NCBI RefSeq assembly: GCF_019459305.1
Contig: NZ_JAIBES010000011.1
Location: 1 to 38,979 of the forward strand
DNA: 38,979 bases
Direction: 5' to 3'
Source: Sphingopyxis sp.
Lineage (GTDB): Bacteria > Pseudomonadota > Alphaproteobacteria > Sphingomonadales > Sphingomonadaceae
Of this stretch, positions 8,005 through 14,315 are shown one piece after another. The position numbers and the translations under genes were made by a program. The notes beneath the pieces are model-generated. The model made no database searches. It saw only the letters and a program-made list of their open reading frames with translations, and had not been told where the DNA came from. Position 1 is the first letter of the stretch, and each line of letters begins with the position of its first letter.

Positions 8005-9476
8005 CAGCTCAGAACATTTGCAAGCGCGCTTTGCCAGCCGGCAAGGCGCGTTTTGCGTTTGTCGGCGTCCAGCGCCGGGGTAAAGCGCGTCGCGGTGCCA
8101 CGCATCGCCTTGGCAGCGCTTGCGAGGTCGGGATAAAGCCCCGCGCCGGTCGCAGCGAGCATCGCGGCGCCCAAAGCGGTGCTTTCGACGAAATCGGGCC
8201 GCTCGACGGTCAGGTTCAGCATGTCGGCCAGATCCTGCGCCATCCAGTCGTTCGCCGCCATGCCACCGTCGATGCGCAGGTCGGCCCAATCCACCCCATC
8301 GGCGGCAAAGGCGGATTTCAGGTTGTGCGCCTGATAGGCTTGCGCTTCCAACGCGGCGCGCGCGACATGCGCCTTGCTGGTCGCAAAGCTGAGGCCAGAG
8401 ATCGCGGCGAGCACATCGGGACGCCAATGCGGTGCGCCAAGCCCGGTGAGGGCGGGGACCAGATAGACCCCACCATTGTCGGCGACCGAGCGCGCCAGCC
8501 CCTCGCTCTCGCCCGCATTGGCGAGCAGGCCGAGGCCATCGCGCAGCCATTTGATAAGGCTCCCTGCGACGAACACCGATCCCTCGAGCGCGTAGGACCG
8601 CACATCGCCTTCCTGCACCAGCACCGTCGCAAGCAGGCGATTGGCCGAGTGCGGCCGCGTGGTGCCACTCGCCGACAGGATGAAGGCGCCGGTGCCAAAG
8701 GTCGCCTTGGTCTGTCCGGGCGCCAGGCACGCCTGACCGATCGTCGCTGCCTGCTGGTCGCCCGCCATGCCGCAGATCGGGATCGCGCCCCCGAACAGGT
8801 CGGGGTCGGTCGTACCGACGCTGGTCGTGCAGCCGGTGATCTCGGGGAGAAGCGTCATTGGCACCCCGAGCAGATCGCACAGCCCCGCGTCCCAGCCGCC
8901 TGCGCCGTTGATGTTCATTAGCAAGGTCCGCGACGCATTGGTCGCATCGCTGACATGCACGCCGCCGGTCAGCCGGAAGATCAGATAGGATTCGATCGTT
9001 CCAACCGCGAGCCGAGCACCAGCTTCGCGCAATTGCGGCCAGTTTCGGAGCGCCCAGCCGATCTTGCTCCCCGAAAAATACGGGTCGAGCAGCAGTCCGG
9101 TCGTCGCCTGCACCGCCGCCTCATGCCCCGCGTCCTTCAGCGCCGCGCAGTCGGCGGCGGTGCGGCGGTCCTGCCACACGATGGCAGGCGCCAGCGGCTC
9201 GCCGCTGGTGCGGTCCCAGAACACGACGGTCTCGCGCTGGTTTGTAATCCCGATCGCCGCGACATGCTCGGCGCCCCCCGCTTTCTTGATCATCGCACGC
9301 GTGCAGGCGAGGGTGGCCTCCCAGATCTCGGCGGCGTCATGTTCGACCAGACCGGGTCCGGGGTAATGCTGCTGAAACTCGCGCTGCGCGCTGCCGAGCG
9401 GCACCCCATCGGCGGCAAACAGCATCGTCCGGGTCGAGGTCGTTCCCTCGTCGATAACGATGATATTCTCCGCCAT
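8004..9476 (-). CDS. glpK: Glycerol kinase
   Basis: GlpK phosphorylates glycerol to sn-glycerol 3-phosphate with ATP. The 490-aa product is a FGGY-family kinase. The N-terminal phosphate loop region is VIDEGTTSTRTMLF, followed by ITNQRETVVFWDR and a C-terminal ATP-binding loop ATFGTGAFIL. The frame extends 18 residues upstream, but I chose the ATG at 9476 because MAENIIVIDEGTTST is the normal N terminus and GGGAG precedes it. No glpF, glpD or glpR is adjacent, so it is an isolated gene here. It is convergent with rpmE, and its 5' end lies 69 bases from the persulfide dioxygenase stop on the same strand. Confidence 0.96.
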   Translation of the reverse strand: MAENIIVIDEGTTSTRTMLFAADGVPLGSAQREFQQHYPGPGLVEHDAAEIWEATLACTRAMIKKAGGAEHVAAIGITNQRETVVFWDRTSGEPLAPAIVWQDRRTAADCAALKDAGHEAAVQATTGLLLDPYFSGSKIGWALRNWPQLREAGARLAVGTIESYLIFRLTGGVHVSDATNASRTLLMNINGAGGWDAGLCDLLGVPMTLLPEITGCTTSVGTTDPDLFGGAIPICGMAGDQQAATIGQACLAPGQTKATFGTGAFILSASGTTRPHSANRLLATVLVQEGDVRSYALEGSVFVAGSLIKWLRDGLGLLANAGESEGLARSVADNGGVYLVPALTGLGAPHWRPDVLAAISGLSFATSKAHVARAALEAQAYQAHNLKSAFAADGVDWADLRIDGGMAANDWMAQDLADMLNLTVERPDFVESTALGAAMLAATGAGLYPDLASAAKAMRGTATRFTPALDADKRKTRLAGWQSALANVLS

Positions 9477-9545
9477 GCCGCGCTCTCCCGCTTTGCGCGT
9501 AACCTTGGCGCAGCACGGCGGGCGACTCAAGCGCGATAGCGCGGA

Positions 9546-10421
9546 TCAGATCGTATTGAGCGGGATGCGCAGATAGCGTCGTCCATCGGCTTCGACAGGC
9601 GGTAGCGCTCCGGCGCGGATATTGACCTGCAACGACGGCAGGATCAGCTGTGGCGCCGCCAAACCCTTGTCCCGCGCGCTGCGCATCGCGACGAAATCAG
9701 CTTCGCTGACCCCGTCATGGACATGGACGTTGGCGGCGCGCTGCTGGGCGACGGTCGATTCCCATTCGGGCTCGCTACGATCCTGGGTCGGGTAATCGTG
9801 ACAGGTAAAGATGCGGGTGTCCGCGGGCAGCGCGAAAATCTTGCGGATCGAACGATAAAGCGTCGCCGCGTCACCGCCGGGAAAGTCGGCGCGCGCCGTG
9901 CCATAATCGGGCTGGAACAGCGTGTCGCCGACAAAAGCGGCATCGCCGATGGTATAGGTGACGCAAGCGGGCGTGTGGCCGGGGGTGTGGATGACGCCGA
10001 TCGTGAGATCGCCCAGCGGCAGCGTGTCGCCTTCGTCGACCAGCCGCGAAAAGACGCTGCCATCGGGCGTGACGTCGTCCGCGGCGAACAGCGGGGCAAA
10101 GATGCGCTGCACGTCACCGATATGGCGGCCGATGACGATCGGCGCGCCGGTGCGTTCGTGGATGTAATGCGCCGCGGTCAGATGGTCGGCATGGGCGTGG
10201 GTTTCGAGGACATAGGCAAGATGCAGCCCGCGCGCTTCGATTTCGGCGAGCAACCGGTCAGCCCCGGCGGTCGAGGTGCGACCGTCGCGCTGGCTGAAAT
10301 CGAGCACCGGATCTACGATTGCCGCTGTGCCAGTGGCTGGATCGGCAACGATATAGCTGATCGTATTGGTCGCGGCGTCGAAAAAGCCGGCGACATCGGG
10401 GCGAGGGGAAGCGGCGGTCAT
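9546..10421 (-). CDS. Persulfide dioxygenase-like MBL-fold hydrolase (ETHE1/Blh type)
   Basis: This metallo-beta-lactamase-fold protein of 291 aa carries THAHADHLTAAH, with metal ligands His75, His77, Asp79 and His80. HTPGHTPACVTY and FVGDTLF supply further ligands. The pattern, with a short N terminus beginning AGFFDAATNTISYIVADPATG, matches ETHE1/Blh persulfide dioxygenases, which oxidise glutathione persulfide to sulfite. The fused DUF442 phosphatase-like domain of some Blh proteins is absent. The ATG at 10421 is preceded by AAAGGAG. It is divergent from a BigR/SqrR-type repressor gene and shares its operator, which supports sulfide detoxification over glyoxalase II activity. Confidence 0.88.
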   Translation of the reverse strand: MTAASPRPDVAGFFDAATNTISYIVADPATGTAAIVDPVLDFSQRDGRTSTAGADRLLAEIEARGLHLAYVLETHAHADHLTAAHYIHERTGAPIVIGRHIGDVQRIFAPLFAADDVTPDGSVFSRLVDEGDTLPLGDLTIGVIHTPGHTPACVTYTIGDAAFVGDTLFQPDYGTARADFPGGDAATLYRSIRKIFALPADTRIFTCHDYPTQDRSEPEWESTVAQQRAANVHVHDGVSEADFVAMRSARDKGLAAPQLILPSLQVNIRAGALPPVEADGRRYLRIPLNTI

Positions 10422-10438
10422 GGGAAATCTCCTTTGCA

Positions 10439-10479
10439 AATATATTAGGCATTGCTAAATTAGAATCAACTAATATATT
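10439..10479. promoter_or_regulatory. Composite palindromic operator over two divergent promoters
   Basis: AATATATTAG (10439-10448) is perfectly inverted as CTAATATATT (10470-10479). Between them CTAA-A-TTAG (10455-10463) is centred on the same base, 10459. The block can be read as two TTAG-N6-CTAA dyads 15 bases apart. On the plus strand TTGCTA (10452-10457), 16 bases and TATATT (10474-10479) form a promoter for the ArsR gene. On the minus strand TTGATT (10469-10464), 16 bases and TAATAT (10447-10442) form one for the dioxygenase. The outer arms cover both -10 boxes, as expected for one repressor silencing both directions. Confidence 0.8.
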
Positions 10480-10485
10480 GGCACA

Positions 10486-10812
10486 ATGTTCGATCTGACC
10501 CGCTTTGACCTCCGTCTGTTTGAAGAATGCGCCGGGCGCGCTGCAACGCTGCTCCGCCTCCTTGCCAATGAGAAGAGGCTGACGATCCTCTGTCAGCTCG
10601 CCGACGGCGAAATGGCTGTGGGCGATATTCAGTCGCACGTTAGCCTGTCGCAATCAGCGCTGTCACAGCATCTCGCACTGCTGCGTGCCGAAGGCATCGT
10701 CGCGACGCGGCGCGAGGGGCAGGCGGTGTTCTACCGCCTCGACGATCGCGCCGCAATGTGCGTGATCGAAACGCTCGCCGAACTTTTCTGTCCCCCCGAA
10801 ATGAGGAAATGA
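10486..10812 (+). CDS. ArsR-family persulfide-responsive repressor (BigR/SqrR type)
   Basis: This 108-aa winged-helix repressor has the recognition region SLSQSALSQHLALLRAEGIV. Cys36 (LTILCQLADGE) and Cys102 (ELFCPPE) are 66 residues apart, the same spacing as the disulfide/tetrasulfide-forming pairs of SqrR (41/107) and BigR (42/108). This argues for sulfane-sulfur rather than metal sensing. Cys15 and Cys92 are extra. The ATG lies 6 bases after the -10 box with no Shine-Dalgarno, so the mRNA is probably leaderless. It is divergent from the persulfide dioxygenase and first gene of the rhodanese-DoxX-TSUP operon, and likely represses both directions by binding the 10439-10479 palindrome. Confidence 0.93.
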   Translation: MFDLTRFDLRLFEECAGRAATLLRLLANEKRLTILCQLADGEMAVGDIQSHVSLSQSALSQHLALLRAEGIVATRREGQAVFYRLDDRAAMCVIETLAELFCPPEMRK

Positions 10813-10814
10813 TC

Positions 10815-11348
10815 ATGACGGCCACCATCGACAGCCTCGCGCCGCACGACGTCCGCGCCCGGCTCGACAGCGGCCGCGCCATCCTCGTCGACATTCGCGA
10901 GGCCGGCAAATTTGCCCGCTTGCATATCGCGGGCGCCCGCTCGCAACCCCTGTCGGGGTGGGAGCAGGCGCACCTTGGCATCGATCCTGCCGCTGACGTC
11001 ATTTTCACCTGCCGCTCGGGCGTGCGCACCGCGGGTGCGCGCGACCGACTGGCTGCGCGCGCTTCGGGCGAAGCTTTCGACCTTGAGGGCGGCGCCGACA
11101 CATGGAAAAAGGCGGGGTTGCCGGTGGCGACCGAAGCATCAGCGCCGCTCGAAATCATGCGCCAGGTTCAGATTGCGGCGGGTACGTTCCTCTTGATCGG
11201 CGCTTTGCTAGGGACCTTTGTTACGCCCGCCTGGTTTGGGCTGTCGGCGTTCGTTGGCGCCGGACTTCTGTTCGCGGAGATTAGCGGCTTTTGCGGCATG
11301 GCGCGGCTACCGATGCTGGCGCCGTGGAACCGCCGGACGGCGCCTTGA
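10815..11348 (+). CDS. Rhodanese with C-terminal membrane domain (YgaP-like)
   Basis: This 177-aa protein has an N-terminal rhodanese domain (residues about 5-105) with active-site loop CRSGVR, Cys66. A C-terminal DUF2892/YgaP-type membrane domain has two hydrophobic segments (about 118-136 and 140-160) and ends GFCGMARLPMLAPWN. Such proteins pass sulfane sulfur near the membrane. GAGGAA (10803-10808) is 6 bases from the ATG at 10815. An ATG at 10809 overlaps the repressor stop but lacks spacing, so 10815 is preferred. The neighbouring ArsR gene matches the ygaV-ygaP pairing of E. coli. It should act between persulfide formation and the dioxygenase and exporter. Confidence 0.9.
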   Translation: MTATIDSLAPHDVRARLDSGRAILVDIREAGKFARLHIAGARSQPLSGWEQAHLGIDPAADVIFTCRSGVRTAGARDRLAARASGEAFDLEGGADTWKKAGLPVATEASAPLEIMRQVQIAAGTFLLIGALLGTFVTPAWFGLSAFVGAGLLFAEISGFCGMARLPMLAPWNRRTAP

Positions 11349-11782
11349 TGCGCGCGACATCGGCGTGGTTTCGCGACCTTGATCGTGGGTTATGGTTACC
11401 GCGCTGGCTTGCGCACCGCGCCGAGACGATCTTTCGCATCGCGCTCAGCCTGATCTTCATCATCGGCGGGCTCGGCCATTTCGTTCAGCTAGACGAGATG
11501 CTGCAACGCATCGATGAATCGCCATGGCGCGATCAGGTTGTGGCCATTGGCGATGATCCGGGGATGCTGCTGTGGCTCAGCGGCGGGGTGTTCATCCTGT
11601 TTGGGCTGCTGCTCGCATTGGGGCTCGTGCGACGCTTGTCTGCACTGCTGCTGTTCGTCACGCTGGTGCCGATCACTGTCTCGGTCCACAACGCGCCTGG
11701 CTATGTCGGGCCACTGCGCAAAAATGTCGCGATCCTTGGCGCGCTGCTCTTCATCTATACACAGCGCGGCCGCGTGCGTTGA
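11348..11782 (+). CDS. DoxX-like integral membrane protein
   Basis: This 144-aa product has about four hydrophobic segments, roughly at residues 25-45, 72-92, 96-112 and 124-137. A family-like sequence FRIALSLIFIIGGLGHF starts near residue 29, resembling the DoxX/DUF417 group of small membrane proteins. The biochemical role is unknown; DoxX proteins have been linked to thiosulfate/quinone oxidoreduction and redox stress. Its ATG overlaps the rhodanese stop (TGATG), and its own stop overlaps the TSUP start, so it is an integral member of the sulfur operon. Family assignment is moderate; the membrane nature is clear. Confidence 0.7.
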   Translation: MRATSAWFRDLDRGLWLPRWLAHRAETIFRIALSLIFIIGGLGHFVQLDEMLQRIDESPWRDQVVAIGDDPGMLLWLSGGVFILFGLLLALGLVRRLSALLLFVTLVPITVSVHNAPGYVGPLRKNVAILGALLFIYTQRGRVR

Positions 11783-12537
11783 TCGAATCGCTGCTCCTCG
11801 CGGCCCTTGGCGGCGTTCTCATCGGGCTGCTGCTGACGCTGTTCGGCGGCGGCGGATCGGTGCTCGCAACACCCTGGCTGATCTATGTAGTCGGAGTGGT
11901 CGATACCCACGCCGCGATCGCGACCTCTGCTGCTGCGGTGGCGGTGAACGCCGCGACAGGACTGATCGCGCAGGCGAAGGCTGGGCGGGTCAAATGGCCG
12001 TGCGCCAGCGTATTCGCCACCGCCGGGTTGATCGGATCGGTGCTGGGCGCGCGGCTCGCGATGCAGGTCGACGGCGATTTTTTGATCCGCGCTTTCGGCG
12101 TCGCGATGATCGCTATTGCGGTATCGATGCTCATCCCGCGCAAGAATGAAGGCAACCCGGCGGTCCGGTTGACCCCGACGATGGTATGGAAATTGGCGCC
12201 GGTCGGGCTGGTTGCGGGTTTGGCGGCTGGGTTCTTCGGCATCGGCGGCGGTTTCCTGATCGCGCCGGGGCTGATGGCGGCGACGGGCATGACACTCGCC
12301 AACGCATCCGCATCCTCGCTTGTTTCCGTGACCCTATTTGGCGGCGCGACCAGTGCGACTTATGCCTTGCACGGCCAGCTGCTCTGGCCGTTGTTTGCGG
12401 CGCTCGTGGCGGGCGGGGCGGTTGGAACATTAGCGGCGATGCCGCTGCTTCGCCGTATCGAGAAGAACGCAAAACTGCTGCGCCATGGCTTCGCGCTGCT
12501 GGTGATCGCGGTCGGGCTGTTTATCATTTTTCGCTAA
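11779..12537 (+). CDS. TSUP-family (TauE/SafE) sulfite or sulfur-compound exporter
   Basis: This 252-aa membrane protein has the two internally repeated Gly-rich motifs of the family, GGGGSVLATPWLIYVVG near residue 20 and GIGGGFLIAPGLMAATGM near residue 155, in a seven-to-eight-helix topology. TSUP proteins move sulfite, sulfonates or thiosulfate. In BigR-type operons the exporter is thought to remove sulfite made by the dioxygenase. The start is a TTG at 11779 overlapping the previous gene by 4 bases (TTGA). No ATG or GTG is available in frame at a suitable position, and the 69-residue upstream extension lies inside the DoxX gene. Translational coupling is therefore expected. Confidence 0.88.
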   Translation: MIESLLLAALGGVLIGLLLTLFGGGGSVLATPWLIYVVGVVDTHAAIATSAAAVAVNAATGLIAQAKAGRVKWPCASVFATAGLIGSVLGARLAMQVDGDFLIRAFGVAMIAIAVSMLIPRKNEGNPAVRLTPTMVWKLAPVGLVAGLAAGFFGIGGGFLIAPGLMAATGMTLANASASSLVSVTLFGGATSATYALHGQLLWPLFAALVAGGAVGTLAAMPLLRRIEKNAKLLRHGFALLVIAVGLFIIFR

Positions 12538-12541
12538 ACGC

Positions 12542-12570
12542 TTGCCAAATCAGCATCTCTATGCCATATA
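12542..12570 (+). promoter_or_regulatory. Candidate promoter of the RNA helicase gene
   Basis: TTGCCA (12542-12547), a 17-base spacer and CATATA (12565-12570) begin 4 bases after the TSUP stop. An overlapping TATATT at 12567-12572 is an alternative -10. A start near 12578 would give a leader of about 195 nt before the helicase ATG. Confidence 0.4.
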
Positions 12571-12690
12571 TTGTGCAGCGCAGCATGGCGGAACGATCCG
12601 CCGCAGCCACCGGCAGCGTGATTTTCCCGCCCAATCTCAGGCGCGGGACGAGCCGGAACCGCGCTATTGTCCCCAGAGGCACCCTTTCAC

Positions 12691-12743
12691 GCGGGTCGTT
12701 TCGAACCCGCGGCCGCGTGCCGTCCGTTCGATACGAATGGACG
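12691..12743 (+). promoter_or_regulatory. Two stable hairpins in the helicase leader
   Basis: GCGGGT (12691-12696) pairs with ACCCGC (12705-12710). A second stem of 10 bp joins 12721-12730 to 12734-12743 with an ATA loop and one G-U pair. The second stem ends about 30 bases before the ATG. Long structured leaders are common in cold-regulated DEAD-box helicase mRNAs, so these could be post-transcriptional control elements. Termination from the upstream operon is an alternative, although no U-run follows. The rest of 12538-12772 shows no convincing gene. Confidence 0.45.
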
Positions 12744-12772
12744 CTGTGCGCGTCGCTCTTAGTGAGTATTTT

Positions 12773-14152
12773 ATGACGACTTTCAACGACTTTGGCCTGC
12801 ACGCCGACATCAATCGCGCGCTTGCCGCCAAGGATTATACTGTCCCGACCCCCATCCAGATGCAGGCGATCCCGCCGCTGATGAAGGGCCGCGACCTGTG
12901 CGGCATCGCGCAGACCGGCACCGGCAAGACCGCGGGTTTCTCGCTGCCCTCGATCCATCACCTGCTGACCTATCCGCATCGCCCGACCCCGCGTGGCTGC
13001 CGGATGCTCGTCCTCGCGCCGACGCGCGAGCTGGCGGCGCAGATTGCGCAGAGCTGCCGCGACTATGGCCGCTTTACCAAGCTGTCGGTCTCGACCGTGT
13101 TCGGCGGCGTGCCGATCAACAAGCAGATCCGCGACCTTTCGGGCGGCGTCGACATCCTCGTCGCCACCCCCGGCCGTCTGCTCGACCTGATCGACCAGCG
13201 CGCGCTGCGGCTCGACGATGTCGAGATCTTCGTTTTGGACGAGGCCGACCAGATGATGGACATGGGCTTCATTCATTCGCTGCGCCGCGTCGCCAAGTTG
13301 CTGCCGTCGCGCCGCCAAAACCTGTTCTTCTCGGCGACGATGCCCAAGGAAATCGCCGGCCTGGCAGAGCAGTTCCTCAACGATCCCGTCACCGTGTCGG
13401 TCACCCCGCAAGCGACGACCGTCGAAAAGATCCGCCAGTTCGCGACCTTCGTCGAACAGAAGGAAAAGCAGGCGCTGCTGCACTCGGTCGTTGCGACGCA
13501 GGACATTGATCGCGCGCTGATCTTCACCCGCACCAAACATGGCGCCGACCGTGTCGTCCGCCACCTCGCGGGCGCCGGGATCAAGGCGATGGCGATCCAT
13601 GGCAACAAGAGTCAGTCGCAGCGCACCCACGCGTTGCAGGCGTTCCGCTCGGGCGACATCAAGCTGCTCGTCGCGACCGACATTGCCGCGCGCGGTATCG
13701 ACGTGTCGGGCGTTTCGCACGTCATCAACTTCGAAATCCCGAACGTGCCCGAACAATATGTCCACCGCATCGGCCGCACCGCGCGCGCCGGCGCTGAGGG
13801 CATGGCGATCAGCTTCATTGCTCCCGATGAGCGGCCGTATATGAAGGACATCGAGCGCGTCACGCGCAGCAAGTCCGAACCGATGCCGCTGCCCGAGAAT
13901 TTCAACGAGCTGGTGCGTAACCTGCCCAAGCCCGTTGCTGGTCCGCGCGACACCGGCAGCCAGGGCCGCGACCCGAACCGCCAGCGCCAGGACGCGCGCC
14001 GCCAGCCGAGCGGCGGTCAGCCGCGCGGTGATCGCGGTCCGCGCCGTGACGCTCCCGCCGGTGAGGGCGCCGAAGGCCAGCGCAAGCGCCGCTTCCGCCC
14101 GCGCAACAAGAGCGTCGGCGCGCATAAGGGTGCGGTGACGCGCGTCGGTTGA
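12773..14152 (+). CDS. DEAD-box ATP-dependent RNA helicase (RhlE type)
   Basis: This is a superfamily 2 RNA helicase of 459 aa. The Q motif region starts FNDFGLHADINRAL, Walker A is AQTGTGKT (46-53) and PTRELAAQ is at 82-89. The DEAD box is at 155-158, SAT at 186-188, and the arginine-finger motif HRIGRTAR at 330-337. From about residue 385 the tail is basic, rich in Arg, Gln and Gly, as in RhlE-type enzymes that bind RNA through it. Roles include ribosome assembly and mRNA decay, often at low temperature. The upstream frame extends 77 residues to 12542, but the ATG at 12773 matches the family N terminus. A palindromic repeat follows directly. Confidence 0.95.
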   Translation: MTTFNDFGLHADINRALAAKDYTVPTPIQMQAIPPLMKGRDLCGIAQTGTGKTAGFSLPSIHHLLTYPHRPTPRGCRMLVLAPTRELAAQIAQSCRDYGRFTKLSVSTVFGGVPINKQIRDLSGGVDILVATPGRLLDLIDQRALRLDDVEIFVLDEADQMMDMGFIHSLRRVAKLLPSRRQNLFFSATMPKEIAGLAEQFLNDPVTVSVTPQATTVEKIRQFATFVEQKEKQALLHSVVATQDIDRALIFTRTKHGADRVVRHLAGAGIKAMAIHGNKSQSQRTHALQAFRSGDIKLLVATDIAARGIDVSGVSHVINFEIPNVPEQYVHRIGRTARAGAEGMAISFIAPDERPYMKDIERVTRSKSEPMPLPENFNELVRNLPKPVAGPRDTGSQGRDPNRQRQDARRQPSGGQPRGDRGPRRDAPAGEGAEGQRKRRFRPRNKSVGAHKGAVTRVG

Positions 14153-14166
14153 CGCCAAAACCCTCG

Positions 14167-14244
14167 TCATTGCGAGGAGCGTAGCGACGAAGCAATCCAG
14201 GGTGTGACAAGCCGCTCTGGATTGCTTCGCCACGCTCGCAATGA
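14167..14244. repeat. Intergenic palindromic repeat, family A copy 1
   Basis: A left arm at 14167-14200 and an inverted right arm at 14217-14244 flank a 16-base loop. The right arm is 28 bases and pairs with most of the left arm apart from a short bulge. The left arm starts TCATTGCGAGGAGCG and the right arm ends CTCGCAATGA. The element lies 14 bases after the helicase stop. A second copy at 27231-27311 matches in about 30 of 34 left-arm and 26 of 28 right-arm bases. It behaves like a REP/BIME-type element: short, non-coding, in an intergenic space, and able to form a long hairpin. Confidence 0.92.
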
Positions 14245-14278
14245 AAAGCTGTAACTATTGACGCCAAGCGGGCACCCA

Positions 14279-14312
14279 CTACCCTTCGCACCATAATAGG
14301 AACGAAGGGTAG
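14279..14312 (+). promoter_or_regulatory. 10-bp inverted repeat containing the transporter ribosome-binding region
   Basis: CTACCCTTCG (14279-14288) is perfectly inverted as CGAAGGGTAG (14303-14312) with a 14-base spacer. The right arm contains the AAGGG that would serve as the Shine-Dalgarno for the ATG at 14316. It could be a repressor operator or an RNA hairpin hiding the ribosome-binding site. No regulator gene lies alongside. Confidence 0.6.
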
Positions 14313-14315
14313 CGG

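Noticed and set aside
9546..10421. MBL-fold gene as glyoxalase II
   Set aside because: Size and HxHxDH motif fit both, but divergence from a BigR/SqrR-type repressor with a shared operator and the sulfur operon favours persulfide dioxygenase.
12524..14233. 569-codon open frame antisense to the RNA helicase
   Set aside because: Mirror of helicase codon usage; the helicase motifs are complete on the plus strand.
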